64,000 nt of DNA from LH-M37 sp032251315. Its GTDB lineage: Bacteria; Pseudomonadota; Gammaproteobacteria; SZUA-229. The translations under genes and the position numbers were made by a program. The notes beneath the pieces are model-generated. The model did not search any database. It had not been told where the DNA came from and saw nothing but the letters and a program-made list of their open reading frames with translations. Below, piece by piece: positions 50,962-60,305 of this stretch. Within the stretch, counting starts at the first letter, position 1. Every line of letters starts with the position of its first letter. The stretch is taken from assembly GCA_032251315.1 (NCBI GenBank), contig JAVVEE010000001.1, positions 62,001-126,000 on the forward strand, given 5' to 3'.

Positions 50962-53136
50962 CTAAACCCGCCAGATCTTTAACACATTAGGCACTTTTCT
51001 CAGACGGCGCATAATGTTGGCCAGATGCACACGTCCCTGCAAGCTGATTTGATATGACATGGTGGTGGTAAAACCGTCACGATCCTCAACCTCAATATCT
51101 TCGATATCGGCACCTTCATCTGAAATAATAGTAGCGGTTCTCGCCAGTACGCCCGGCTTGTTGGCTACATCCATGCGGACACGGCAGCTGAAATTACCTT
51201 CAGCATTTTCCGCCCATTGCACATCAATGCATTTATCCACTTCGGCGCGTATCTGACTAATATTTTTACAGTTTTCCCGATGCACAACGATGCCTCGACC
51301 CTTGCTCAAAATACCGATAATGTCATCGCCGGGTATGGGAGAGCAGCATTTGCCGTAGTACACCACCATGCCTTCGGTACCATCAATCGCCAGTGGCGAC
51401 TGCGATCTCATTTCGCGGGTCTCTTCTGCATCGCTCTGTGCAATTCGTTCCGGCACCAGACGTCTCACTACCAGGCTGGCCGAACGATTACCCATACCCA
51501 CATCTTCCAGCAATTCCGTGACCGACTTGAAGCCATATTCGTCCAGTACCGTTTTCATGGATTTTTCGGGCACATCTTCCAGTCGCAGTCCCAGACTTTT
51601 CAGGCAGCGCTCCAGCAATCGGCGACCCTGTGAGATCGCTTCGTCCGCCTGCATGTTGCTCAGGTAGCTTCGAATATTACTGCGTGCCTTAACCGTCACC
51701 ACATAATTCAGCCAGGCGGGACTGGGGCGCGCTGTTGGTGAAGTGATAATTTCAACGGTCTGGCCGCTATACAGAGGTATATTGAGTGGCGCATAGGTAT
51801 GATCAAGCTTGGCCGCCACACAACTGTTGCCGATGTCGGTGTGTACGGCGTAGGCAAAATCCACCGGCGTGGCGTTACGCGGCAGTTTGATAATGTCGCC
51901 TTCTGGGGTGTACACATAAACTTCGTCGTGGAACAGATCGACTTTTACGTTTTCCAGAAACTCCAGCGAATCACCCGCGGACTGCTGCATCTCCAGAATA
52001 CCGGTCAGCCAGTCGCGTGCCCGCGCATGGGCACTGGTTACCCCTGATTCACCGGATGATTTATACACCCAGTGTGCCGCGATGCCACTTTCGGCATAGA
52101 CATCCATTTCATCGGTACGAATCTGCACCTCCATGGGAATGCCATGCGGGCCATAAAGCGCGGTATGTAGCGATTGATATCCGTTGCTCTTGGGGATGGC
52201 GATGTAGTCTTTGAATCTTCCGGGTATGGGCTTGAATAAATTGTGCACCACGCCCAGCACCCGATAGCATTCGTCGACCGTATCCACCAGCACCCGGATA
52301 GCGTAGACATCAAAGACTTTATTGAACGACAGATGTTTATCGCGCATCTTCTGATACAGGCTGAACAGGTGTTTTTTGCGCTTCTGCACTTCGGCATCCA
52401 GCCCCATTTCATTGAGCCGGGTGACCAGGGCTTTGTCGATTTTATTGATCACCTCCTTGCGATGGCCGCTGGCTTTATCGATAGCATGTTCCAGCACCCT
52501 GTAGCGCATCGGGTACATCGCTTTCAGCACCAGATCTTCCATTTCATGGCGCATGGTATAAATGCCCAGTCGATTGGCGATAGGGATATAAATTTCGAGC
52601 GTCTCTTTGGCAATGCGCCGCCGCTTGTCGGGGCGCAAAGGACCGAGGGTACGCATATTATGCAGACGGTCCGCCAGCTTGATCAGGATAACGCGGATAT
52701 CTTTCGCCATCGCCAACAACACTTTCTGGATGTTTTCGGCCTGCTGCTCGATCTTGTTTTTGAACTTGATATGGGTGAGCTTGCTGACGCCATCGACCAG
52801 ATGCGCCACATCTTCACCAAAGGTCTTTTCGATGGCCTTGCGCGTCGCCGGCGTGTCTTCGAGCACGTCGTGCAAAATGCAGGCGACAATGCTCTTCACA
52901 TCCATGTGCATGGATGCAAGAATTCTTGCTACGGCTAGCGGGTGATAGATATAAGGTTCGCCTGACTGGCGCACCTGTCCTTCATGAGCTTGCGCACCAA
53001 ACAGATACGCCTGATAGACTTCCTGAACTTGCTCCGCTTCCATGTAGGTGCCGACAAGTTCACACAATTCCGAGATCAGAAACCGGCTATCAATGCCTTC
53101 CGCAATTTTATTGTCGCCGTTAACGGGTTCTGACAT
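50962..53136 (-). CDS. spoT: Bifunctional (p)ppGpp synthetase/hydrolase SpoT
   Basis: Makes and degrades (p)ppGpp. The protein is 724 residues. HD hydrolase: H51, HPLAVA, H89-D90 in ILHDVLEDT, all intact. Synthetase: DYIAIPKSNGYQSLHT and VQIRTDEMDVYAE. Then a TGS domain (about 390-450), a helical/zinc-finger region with YYGKCCSPIPGD, and a C-terminal ACT domain. Intact hydrolase residues make it SpoT rather than RelA. Last gene of gmk-rpoZ-spoT, 20 nt after rpoZ. Confidence 0.97.
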   Translation of the reverse strand: MSEPVNGDNKIAEGIDSRFLISELCELVGTYMEAEQVQEVYQAYLFGAQAHEGQVRQSGEPYIYHPLAVARILASMHMDVKSIVACILHDVLEDTPATRKAIEKTFGEDVAHLVDGVSKLTHIKFKNKIEQQAENIQKVLLAMAKDIRVILIKLADRLHNMRTLGPLRPDKRRRIAKETLEIYIPIANRLGIYTMRHEMEDLVLKAMYPMRYRVLEHAIDKASGHRKEVINKIDKALVTRLNEMGLDAEVQKRKKHLFSLYQKMRDKHLSFNKVFDVYAIRVLVDTVDECYRVLGVVHNLFKPIPGRFKDYIAIPKSNGYQSLHTALYGPHGIPMEVQIRTDEMDVYAESGIAAHWVYKSSGESGVTSAHARARDWLTGILEMQQSAGDSLEFLENVKVDLFHDEVYVYTPEGDIIKLPRNATPVDFAYAVHTDIGNSCVAAKLDHTYAPLNIPLYSGQTVEIITSPTARPSPAWLNYVVTVKARSNIRSYLSNMQADEAISQGRRLLERCLKSLGLRLEDVPEKSMKTVLDEYGFKSVTELLEDVGMGNRSASLVVRRLVPERIAQSDAEETREMRSQSPLAIDGTEGMVVYYGKCCSPIPGDDIIGILSKGRGIVVHRENCKNISQIRAEVDKCIDVQWAENAEGNFSCRVRMDVANKPGVLARTATIISDEGADIEDIEVEDRDGFTTTMSYQISLQGRVHLANIMRRLRKVPNVLKIWRV

Positions 53137-53156
53137 CAGAACTATTAAATCGCTGT

Positions 53157-53420
53157 TTACTGCCTGTCAAAATCCTGTAGATCCCCTTCGATCAAGGCAT
53201 CGACATCATCCTGGCGAATGACGGCCTGTGTCAGCACCTCTTCGTTAATCAGGTTCTCTGCAATTTCACGCAAAGCCAGTACGGTAGGCTTGTCATTTTC
53301 AACCGGCAACAAGGGATCCGCGCCCATGGCTAACTGGCGCGCACGGCGTGTCGCCACCAATACCAGGTCAAAGCGGTTGTCTACATAATCCAGGCAATCT
53401 TCTACAGTTAAACGTGCCAT
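53157..53420 (-). CDS. rpoZ: RNA polymerase omega subunit
   Basis: An 87-residue omega subunit, which helps assemble RNA polymerase and forms part of a ppGpp site. MARLTVEDCLDYVDNRFDLVLVATRRARQL is the invariant N-terminus; LREIAENLINEEVL follows. It lies between gmk and spoT as in most gammaproteobacteria. Confidence 0.97.
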   Translation of the reverse strand: MARLTVEDCLDYVDNRFDLVLVATRRARQLAMGADPLLPVENDKPTVLALREIAENLINEEVLTQAVIRQDDVDALIEGDLQDFDRQ

Positions 53421-53455
53421 CTTGTGTCATACTCCAGTTAATTCTAAAAAAACCA

Positions 53456-54079
53456 CTAAACTTCTGTGGCCAGTAACTCTGCCAGTAAATCTGCATGCTG
53501 TTGCTGCTGAAAATCTTTTAACAGCCGATTACTGACAAAGATGGCAGACAGCTCTTTTTTTGCCTGCTCAAATTCATCATTGATCACTATATAATCAAAC
53601 TCATCATAATGCGACATCTCACTGACCGCATCGCGCATGCGCCGTTCGATGAGGGCATCGTCATCCTGACCGCGTTTCTGCAGGCGCTGCTTCAGGGCGA
53701 CAACGCTGGGCGGCAGAATGTAGATGCTTTTACAGCCGTCGACCAGCTGCCTGACCTGACGCGCTCCCTGCCAGTCTATTTCCAGAATGACGTCCTTGCC
53801 TTTCTGCCGCTGCGCCTCAATGCTCTGGCGCGAAGTGCCGTAATGATTATCAAACACCTGCGCATACTCCAGAAAAAGACCCTGATCCACCATTTTTACA
53901 AAGGTTTTTTCATCGACAAAATGATAATCCACTCCATCCTGTTCGCCGGGGCGCATGACACGCGTGGTATGTGACACCGAGACTTCAACCTCAGGTCGAT
54001 CTGCCACCAACGCAGAAACCAGACTGCTCTTACCGGCACCCGAAGGCGCTGAAATGATGTATAAATTACCTTGTGTCAC
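53456..54079 (-). CDS. gmk: Guanylate kinase
   Basis: Phosphorylates GMP to GDP. The protein is 207 residues: P-loop SAPSGAGKSSL, GMP-binding SHTTRVMRPGEQDGVDYHFV and LEIDWQGARQVR. The start is GTG at 54079. First gene of gmk-rpoZ-spoT, so GDP/GTP supply and (p)ppGpp control share a transcript. Confidence 0.97.
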   Translation of the reverse strand: MTQGNLYIISAPSGAGKSSLVSALVADRPEVEVSVSHTTRVMRPGEQDGVDYHFVDEKTFVKMVDQGLFLEYAQVFDNHYGTSRQSIEAQRQKGKDVILEIDWQGARQVRQLVDGCKSIYILPPSVVALKQRLQKRGQDDDALIERRMRDAVSEMSHYDEFDYIVINDEFEQAKKELSAIFVSNRLLKDFQQQQHADLLAELLATEV

Positions 54080-54134
54080 GGTCTTTACTCTGTTTTAACG
54101 TGAGTCGACCACCATAATAGTTGATCGGGAAAAT

Positions 54135-54211
54135 TGGTCGGAGTGAAAGGATTTGAACCTTCGACCCCTACGTCCCGAACGTAGTACTCTACCAAGCTGA
54201 GCTACACTCCG
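54135..54211 (-). tRNA. tRNA-Pro (anticodon CGG)
   Basis: Minus-strand cloverleaf of 77 nt with CCA encoded. Acceptor CGGAGTG pairs with CACTCCG (7 of 7), anticodon stem CTACG/CGTAG with loop TTCGGGA, anticodon CGG at 54175-54177, T-loop TTCAAAT. It lies between ispB and gmk, all on the minus strand. Confidence 0.97.
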
Positions 54212-54247
54212 AAGGGGTTATTATACTGCTTTATCCGCTTAATGAAA

Positions 54248-55243
54248 TCAGGTATTGCGCTGCACCGAAAACAAAGCCAGCAGTTCAAGCGCCTGCTTAT
54301 ATTCTGATTCCGGCAGGTGCGCCAGCTGTTCGATGGCCTTGTCGGCCTCCTGCTGAGCCACCGCGCGCGTGTAATCCAGTGCGCCAGTCTGCTGAATAAT
54401 GGCCTGTACCTCGTCGATCATGTCGTAGCCACCCTGCTCAATGGCCTTACGAATCAGGCCGGACTGCGCCGCATCGCCGCGCTCCATGGCGTAAATCAAT
54501 GGCAGGGTCGGCTTGCCCTCGGCCAGATCATCACCCACATTCTTGCCCATGTCTTCACTGCTGGAACTGTAATCGAGAACATCATCAATCAGCTGGAAGG
54601 CCGAACCCAGATGCATGCCGTAAAGCCCGATAGCGTCCTCTTCCTCTCGCGGGCGTTCGCATAATACCGCGCCCAGACGCGTCGCGGCTTCAAATAACTT
54701 GGCCGTTTTGCAGTGTATGACCTGCCGGTAACGTGCTTCGGTGGTTTCGGCGTCATGCACATTGAGCAGCTGCATCACCTCGCCTTCGGCGATCACATTG
54801 GTGGTATGAGCCAGTATCTCCATGACGCGCATGCTCTTCACATCCACCATCATTTCAAAGGCCCGGGAATAGAGAAAATCACCCACCAGCACGCTGGCGG
54901 CGTTGCCGAACATGGCGTTGGCGGTTTCACGGCCACGGCGCATATCGGACTCATCGACCACGTCATCGTGCAGCAGGGTGGCGGTGTGAATAAACTCGAT
55001 GATCGCTGCCAGCAGCTGGTGTTTGTCGCCCTCGTAACCGTAGGCGCGCGCCGCCAGCACCGCCAGCATGGGCCGCAGCCGCTTGCCGCCGGAGTCGATA
55101 ATATAGTGCCCGAGCTGATTCACCAGAGTAACGTCTGAACTGAGGCGTTCGCGAATGACCTTATTAACGGCCGCCATGTCATCACGGCTGAGCGCGATCA
55201 CCGGCTCAATGCTTAAACTGGAATCTTTCTTGTTTTCAGACAC
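54248..55243 (-). CDS. ispB: Octaprenyl diphosphate synthase
   Basis: Makes the long polyprenyl chain of ubiquinone. The protein is 331 residues. First Asp-rich motif LLHDDVVDESDMRRG (about 91-104), second LIDDVLDYSSS in the C-terminal half, and GGKRLRPML near 52-60. The start is GTG at 55243. It is divergent from rplU, the usual gammaproteobacterial order. Confidence 0.95.
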   Translation of the reverse strand: MSENKKDSSLSIEPVIALSRDDMAAVNKVIRERLSSDVTLVNQLGHYIIDSGGKRLRPMLAVLAARAYGYEGDKHQLLAAIIEFIHTATLLHDDVVDESDMRRGRETANAMFGNAASVLVGDFLYSRAFEMMVDVKSMRVMEILAHTTNVIAEGEVMQLLNVHDAETTEARYRQVIHCKTAKLFEAATRLGAVLCERPREEEDAIGLYGMHLGSAFQLIDDVLDYSSSSEDMGKNVGDDLAEGKPTLPLIYAMERGDAAQSGLIRKAIEQGGYDMIDEVQAIIQQTGALDYTRAVAQQEADKAIEQLAHLPESEYKQALELLALFSVQRNT

Positions 55244-55276
55244 TTAATTACCATCAAATCACCCTAAAGAGTGCGC

Positions 55277-55306
55277 ATCCTATGTAGGCAGGTGCTATAG
55301 TGTCAA
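55277..55306 (-). promoter_or_regulatory. Sigma-70 promoter for ispB
   Basis: Minus strand: perfect -35 TTGACA (55301-55306), 18-nt spacer, -10 TAGGAT (55277-55282), about 33 nt before the GTG start. Confidence 0.7.
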
Positions 55307-55376
55307 GCTTAAGCTTTGTAAAGCGCTTATCTTCCCATCTTTTATCAATAAAAGTCGGGTAATGACGCTCATACAC

Positions 55377-55405
55377 TTGCCACACGGCGGCGTTGCCGGT
55401 ACAAT
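55377..55405 (+). promoter_or_regulatory. Sigma-70 promoter for rplU-rpmA
   Basis: -35 TTGCCA (55377-55382), 17-nt spacer, -10 TACAAT (55400-55405). The predicted start near 55412 leaves a 30-nt leader with GGAG before the ATG. Confidence 0.75.
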
Positions 55406-55441
55406 CTGCGCCCTTTCTGTTAACGATTTTGGAGAAAACCC

Positions 55442-55753
55442 ATGTACGCTGTAGTCAGCACGGGTGGAAAACAGTACCGACTTACTCAAGGCGAAGTGCT
55501 TCGCGTTGAGAAACTGGACGCTGAAGAAGGTACAACTGTCGAACTGGACAAAGTACTGATGATCGCCGATGGCGACAAATTAAATATTGGTGCCCCGCTG
55601 ATTGAAGGCGGCAAGGTGTCTGTTGTTATCAAGTCACACGGTCGCGGCAAAAAAGTCGAGATCATGAAATTCAGACGTCGTAAACACCACCAGAAACGCA
55701 CCGGTCACCGTCAGTCTTATACTGAAATTGAAGTGACTGGCATTTCTGCTTAG
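55442..55753 (+). CDS. rplU: 50S ribosomal protein L21
   Basis: A 103-residue ribosomal protein. MYAVVSTGGKQYRL start, VKSHGRGKKVEIMKFRRRKHHQKRTGHRQSYTEI core. GGAG is 8 nt upstream. Co-transcribed with rpmA, 29 nt downstream. Confidence 0.98.
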   Translation: MYAVVSTGGKQYRLTQGEVLRVEKLDAEEGTTVELDKVLMIADGDKLNIGAPLIEGGKVSVVIKSHGRGKKVEIMKFRRRKHHQKRTGHRQSYTEIEVTGISA

Positions 55754-55782
55754 TTTTAATAAATTTATAGGAGTCATTAGCC

Positions 55783-56040
55783 ATGGCACATAAGAAAGCA
55801 GCCGGTAGTACCAGAAACGGTCGCGAGTCGGAATCCAAACGACTGGGCGTCAAAAAGTACGGCGGTGAATTAGTTAAAGCCGGTAATATCATTGTTCGTC
55901 AGCGCGGCACCAAATTTCATGCCGGCAACAATATGGGCATGGGTCGCGACCATACTCTGTTTGCCAAGGCCGATGGCCATGTTAATTTTTCCATTAACGG
56001 CATCAGAAAACGCAGAACAGTTAATATCATCCCTGCTTAA
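55783..56040 (+). CDS. rpmA: 50S ribosomal protein L27
   Basis: An 85-residue ribosomal protein. MAHKKAAGSTRNGRESESKRLGVKKYGG and RQRGTKFHAGNNMGMGRDHTLFA are diagnostic. It has the short N-terminus of gammaproteobacterial L27, without the cleaved extension seen in Firmicutes. A strong terminator follows. Confidence 0.98.
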   Translation: MAHKKAAGSTRNGRESESKRLGVKKYGGELVKAGNIIVRQRGTKFHAGNNMGMGRDHTLFAKADGHVNFSINGIRKRRTVNIIPA

Positions 56041-56064
56041 GGCGATCCGTCACAGTTCTGTGAA

Positions 56065-56094
56065 GAAAAAAGCCCCACTCAGGGGCTTTTTTTG
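56065..56094 (+). terminator. Intrinsic terminator after rpmA
   Basis: Stem AGCCCC (56071-56076) and GGGGCT (56082-56087), loop ACTCA, followed by seven T and preceded by a run of A. Confidence 0.9.
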
Positions 56095-56153
56095 TACTTG
56101 GATTTCAACAAATAACTATACTCACATCAGATCAATACTGAACGGTTAATATC

Positions 56154-57167
56154 ATGCGTTTCATCGACGAAGTTACAATCAAGGTCATCGCTGGCGATGG
56201 CGGCACCGGTGCCGTCAGTTTTCGTCGTGAAAAATTCATTCCTTTCGGCGGCCCCGATGGTGGCGACGGCGGTGATGGTGGCAGCGTTTATCTGGTGGGT
56301 GATGACAATCTGAACACCCTGGTCGATTTTCGACATATTCGCACCTATACCGCTGAAGCCGGTAAACGCGGCGCAGGCCGGGGCATGACCGGGCGCGGCG
56401 GTGACGACCTGTTCATTCCGGTACCGGTGGGCACGCTGATTTTTGATGAAGATACGGATGAACAGCTGGGCGATATTACCGAACCGGGGCAGAAGATCAT
56501 GGTCGCTCATGGCGGCTGGCATGGGCTGGGCAACATTCGCTTTAAAAGCTCTATTAATCAGGCGCCCCGCAAATGCACCCCCGGCTCCCCGGGCGAGCGC
56601 CGACAGCTGCGCCTGGAGCTCAAGGTACTGGCCGATGTCGGTCTGCTGGGCATGCCCAACGCCGGCAAGTCCACCTTTATTCGCGCAGTCTCGGCGGCGC
56701 GCCCCAAGGTCGCCGATTACCCCTTCACCACCCTGGTGCCGAACCTCGGCGTAGTACGCGTCGGCGTTCACCAGAGTTTTGTGATAGCGGATATCCCGGG
56801 ACTGATTGAAGGCGCTTCTGATGGCGCAGGGCTGGGCATTCAGTTTCTCAAGCACCTCTCCCGCACTCAGCTGCTGCTGCATATTGTCGACGTTTCCCCG
56901 CCTGATGGCAGCGACCCGGTCGATGATGCGAAAAAAATTCTGAGCGAACTTGAAAAATACAGCCAGGAGCTCATCGACAAGGAGCGCTGGCTGGTGCTGA
57001 ACAAAACCGACCTGCTGTCCGAAGATGAACTGGCCGACAAACTGAAGAGCATTACCCAGGCGCTTAACTGGACAGGCCCGGTTTATACCATTTCGGCATT
57101 AAGTAAAAGCGGTACTCAGGAGATTGTCTACGACATCATGAAACATCTGGAACGCAGTGATGACTGA
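56154..57167 (+). CDS. obgE: Obg GTPase (ObgE/CgtA)
   Basis: Essential GTPase for large ribosomal subunit assembly and stress response. The protein is 337 residues: glycine-rich Obg domain (1-158, with GGPDGGDGGDGG), G1 GMPNAGKST (166-174), switch DIPGLIEGASDGAGLG, and NKTD (G4). The short C-terminal tail is normal for this group. Its end overlaps the proB start. Confidence 0.97.
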   Translation: MRFIDEVTIKVIAGDGGTGAVSFRREKFIPFGGPDGGDGGDGGSVYLVGDDNLNTLVDFRHIRTYTAEAGKRGAGRGMTGRGGDDLFIPVPVGTLIFDEDTDEQLGDITEPGQKIMVAHGGWHGLGNIRFKSSINQAPRKCTPGSPGERRQLRLELKVLADVGLLGMPNAGKSTFIRAVSAARPKVADYPFTTLVPNLGVVRVGVHQSFVIADIPGLIEGASDGAGLGIQFLKHLSRTQLLLHIVDVSPPDGSDPVDDAKKILSELEKYSQELIDKERWLVLNKTDLLSEDELADKLKSITQALNWTGPVYTISALSKSGTQEIVYDIMKHLERSDD

Positions 57168-58275
57168 GCGAAAAAAGCTGGGCGATTCGAAACGCTGGGT
57201 GATTAAAATCGGTAGCTCGCTGATCACCAATGAAGGCCAGGGACTGGACCTCAACGCCATGCAGGGCTGGGCCAGACAGATTGCCGAGCTGCGTGATCAG
57301 GGCAAGGAGATCGTGCTGGTCTCCTCCGGCGCGGTGGCCGAAGGCATGGCGCGCATGGGCTGGAGCAAACGCCCGCGTGCGCTGCATAAGCTGCAGGCCG
57401 CGGCCGCCCTCGGCCAGATGGGGCTGATCCAGCAATTTGAGTCCTGCTTCCAGTTACACAAAATTCATACCGCCCAGGTGCTGCTGACCCACGACGATCT
57501 GTCGAATCGCCAGCGCTACCTCAACGCGCGCAGCACGCTGCGCACCCTGCTTTCGCTCGGCGCGATACCGATCATCAATGAAAACGATACCGTCGCCACC
57601 GATGAGATTCGCTTTGGCGACAACGACACCCTGGCGGCGCTGGTGGCCAACCTGGTTGAAGCTGATGCCGTGATTATTCTTACTGACCAGCAGGGTGTTT
57701 ATAACAAGGACCCCCGCAACCACAAGGATGCCGAGCTGATTAGCAGCGCTTACGCCGCCGATCCGGCTCTGCTCGAAATGGCGGGTGCGGGCAGCCATCT
57801 GGGTTGCGGCGGCATGCGCACCAAGATCACCGCCGCCCGGCGCGCCGCGCGATCGGGTGCCGCCACCCTCATCGCTTCCGGTGCCGCCGAGGATGTGCTG
57901 CTCAGAGTAGCGCGCAGTGAAAACATCGGCACCCTGCTTAGCCCCGATAACAGCCCTGTCGCTGCCCGCAAACAGTGGCTGGCCAACCAGCTGTCCGCAC
58001 GGGGCACTCTGGAGCTTGACGACGGTGCCTGTCGCGCTCTCAGCCGAAGCAGCCTGCTGGCGGTGGGCGTGACCGCTGTCACCGGTGATTTTCAGCGCGG
58101 CGACGTAGTCACCTGTATAGATAGTGAGGGCAACGAAATCGCCCGCGGACTGATTAATTACGATTCAGACGAAGTTGAACGCATCATGGGGCACGCCAGC
58201 AGTGAAATTGAAACCCTGCTGGGCTACATCGATGAACCTGAACTGATTCACCGCGATAACCTGGTACTGCTGTAA
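57160..58275 (+). CDS. proB: Glutamate 5-kinase
   Basis: First step of proline synthesis from glutamate. About 371 residues: amino-acid kinase domain (KIGSSLITNEGQGLD, VSSGAVAEGMARMGW, NENDTVATDEIRFGDNDTLAALVA, GGMRTKITAA) and C-terminal PUA domain (about 275-371). ATG at 57160 overlaps obgE by 8 nt; GTG at 57157 would add one residue. proC is far away at 24520. Confidence 0.96.
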   Translation: MTERKKLGDSKRWVIKIGSSLITNEGQGLDLNAMQGWARQIAELRDQGKEIVLVSSGAVAEGMARMGWSKRPRALHKLQAAAALGQMGLIQQFESCFQLHKIHTAQVLLTHDDLSNRQRYLNARSTLRTLLSLGAIPIINENDTVATDEIRFGDNDTLAALVANLVEADAVIILTDQQGVYNKDPRNHKDAELISSAYAADPALLEMAGAGSHLGCGGMRTKITAARRAARSGAATLIASGAAEDVLLRVARSENIGTLLSPDNSPVAARKQWLANQLSARGTLELDDGACRALSRSSLLAVGVTAVTGDFQRGDVVTCIDSEGNEIARGLINYDSDEVERIMGHASSEIETLLGYIDEPELIHRDNLVLL

Positions 58276-58290
58276 AACCTTTTTACCATG

Positions 58291-58328
58291 GCCGAAAAAA
58301 AGCCGGTATTAACCGGCTTTTTTTCGGC
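58291..58328. terminator. Bidirectional terminator between proB and rpsT
   Basis: A perfect 17-bp inverted repeat around loop ATTA: GCCGAAAAAAAGCCGGT and its complement. Each strand reads A-run, GC stem, T-run, so it serves both convergent genes. Confidence 0.92.
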
Positions 58329-58343
58329 TGATGCAAACAAAGC

Positions 58344-58604
58344 TTACATTGCGCGAATATTGCTGTTCAATCTGCTCTTATGGCGTGATGCCTTATTAAG
58401 GTGAATCAGTCCTTTACCGGCCATATGGTCGATAACGGGACAAGCCTCTTTATAAGCTGATTCCGCCGCTGCCTTATCGCCAGCTGCAATCGCGTAATAA
58501 ACTTTCTTGATACAAGTGCGCATCATTGAACGGTCGCCTACATTACGAGTACGACGCATTACTGCCTGACGGGCGCGCTTTTTTGCTGATGATGTATTTG
58601 CCAC
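58344..58604 (-). CDS. rpsT: 30S ribosomal protein S20
   Basis: An 86-residue ribosomal protein. ANTSSAKKRARQAVMRRTRN start and a highly basic, helical body. The start is GTG at 58604. In E. coli rpsT starts with UUG, which is part of its autoregulation, so a weak start is probably conserved. It is convergent with proB. Confidence 0.97.
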   Translation of the reverse strand: MANTSSAKKRARQAVMRRTRNVGDRSMMRTCIKKVYYAIAAGDKAAAESAYKEACPVIDHMAGKGLIHLNKASRHKSRLNSNIRAM

Positions 58605-58661
58605 GAATAAAGACCTGTCTATCTAAAAAAGAGCGCGTAAAATGCCAGTTTTAACCGGTTT

Positions 58662-58667
58662 TGTCAA
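58662..58667 (-). promoter_or_regulatory. -35 element for rpsT
   Basis: Perfect TTGACA on the minus strand, 58 nt before the GTG start. The -10 17-18 nt downstream (CATTTT or ATTTTA) is weak. Confidence 0.45.
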
Positions 58668-58745
58668 CCGAAATTCGATAGAATGCACGTTCTGTGAATA
58701 ATTTTCACTAAATAACCCGCATTACACCCAGACAGGAGCCCGAAG

Positions 58746-60302
58746 CTGAGCGCCCGATTACTGCAATCCACTCTCGTTGTGGGCAGCATGACACTACTTT
58801 CCCGAGTTTTCGGTTTGCTGCGCGATATCACGCTGGCAACGCTTTTTGGCGCCAGCGGCGGCACTGATGCTTTTCTGGTGGCCTTCAAAATCCCCAACTT
58901 CATGCGCCGCCTGTTTGGCGAAGGCGCTTTTTCGCAGGCCTTCGTCCCGGTATTTTCCGAATACAAGGAAAAACGCAGCCGCGAAGAGCTACAGGACCTG
59001 ATCAACCATGTCGCCGGTAAACTGGGCGGCATTCTGCTACTGATCACCATTACCGGCTCACTGGCCGCACCGGCGCTGGTCTGGCTGTTCGCCCCCGGTT
59101 TCCACGACGATCCGGAACGCTTCCAGCTCACCGCCGAGATGCTGAGCATCACCTTCTCCTATCTGTTTTTTATCGCCCTCACCGCTTTCGCCGGGGGCAT
59201 TCTCAACAGTTTCAGCCAGTTCTCGGTGCCGGCGTTCACCCCGGTCATCCTCAATCTGTGCATGATTGCCGCGGCAATCTGGCTGTCACCCCGGCTCGAC
59301 GAGCCGCTGATGGCGCTGGCCTGGGGCGTGGCGCTGGCCGGGCTGCTACAGCTGCTGTTTCAGCTGCCCTTTCTGAAAAAGCTGGGACTCATTCCCCGGC
59401 CCCGGTTCAAGCGCCGCCACGCCGGTGTCAGCAAGATCATCAAGCTCATGATCCCCGCGATTATCGGCTCCTCGGTGGCGCAGATTAATCTGCTGCTTGA
59501 CACTGTCATTGCCTCGTTTCTGATGGCGGGCAGCGTCAGCTGGCTGTATTACTCGGACCGCCTGCTGGAGTTTCCACTAGGCATCTTCGGCATTGCCATC
59601 GCCACGGTGATTCTGCCCGCCCTGTCCAACCAGCACGCGCGCGCCTCGGTCGATGAATTCAATCAGACCCTGAACTGGGCGACCCGACTGGTGCTGATTA
59701 TCGCCATCCCCGCCTGCATCGGATTGTTCATGCTCGCCGGGCCGGTACTGGCTTCGCTGTTTCAGTACGGGGCGTTCACCGCTACGGATACCTACCTCGC
59801 CAGCCTGAGTCTGATGGCCTACATCGCCGGCCTGCCCGCTTTCATTCTCATCAAGATACTGGCACCCGGTTTTTACGCCCGTCAGGACACCACGACGCCG
59901 GTGCGCATTGGCATTATCGCCATGATCACCAACATGGGGCTGAACCTTTTATTCGTGGTGCCGCTGGTGATGCTCGACTACGAGGCGCCCCACGTCGGAC
60001 TGGCACTGGCCACCAGCGCGGCGGCCTATCTCAATGCGTTCATGCTATATCGCGGACTGCGAAAAATTAAGGTGTTTCGGCCCGTCCCGGGGTGGACCAA
60101 ATTGCTGGTACAGATAGGCATTGCCGGCACAGTGATGGCGCTGGCCATCCTGATGGTCACGCCAGCGCAGCTACAGTGGACAAACTGGGCCGCCATAGAG
60201 CGCATCAGCCATATTGCCGGTATCATTGCCCTGGCCATATTCATTTACTTTGTCATACTCATGCTGGCAGGATTACGCCCTGCTCAGCTGAAGCGAACTT
60301 AA
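58746..60302 (+). CDS. murJ: Lipid II flippase MurJ, probable CTG start
   Basis: Flips the peptidoglycan precursor lipid II across the inner membrane. 14 predicted TM helices, about 518 residues. The first in-frame ATG (58788) and GTG (58779) fall inside the conserved first helix, where homologues have about 10 residues before the equivalent SMTLLSRV-FG segment. A CTG at 58746 lies 7 nt after AGGAG (58734-58738) and gives SARLLQSTLVVGSM in front of it, matching the family N-terminus; no ATG, GTG or TTG lies in between. Body motifs: GASGGTDAFLVAFKIPNFMRR, EGAFSQAFVPVFSEYK. ribF follows 3 nt later. Confidence 0.9.
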   Translation: MSARLLQSTLVVGSMTLLSRVFGLLRDITLATLFGASGGTDAFLVAFKIPNFMRRLFGEGAFSQAFVPVFSEYKEKRSREELQDLINHVAGKLGGILLLITITGSLAAPALVWLFAPGFHDDPERFQLTAEMLSITFSYLFFIALTAFAGGILNSFSQFSVPAFTPVILNLCMIAAAIWLSPRLDEPLMALAWGVALAGLLQLLFQLPFLKKLGLIPRPRFKRRHAGVSKIIKLMIPAIIGSSVAQINLLLDTVIASFLMAGSVSWLYYSDRLLEFPLGIFGIAIATVILPALSNQHARASVDEFNQTLNWATRLVLIIAIPACIGLFMLAGPVLASLFQYGAFTATDTYLASLSLMAYIAGLPAFILIKILAPGFYARQDTTTPVRIGIIAMITNMGLNLLFVVPLVMLDYEAPHVGLALATSAAAYLNAFMLYRGLRKIKVFRPVPGWTKLLVQIGIAGTVMALAILMVTPAQLQWTNWAAIERISHIAGIIALAIFIYFVILMLAGLRPAQLKRT

Positions 60303-60305
60303 GCC

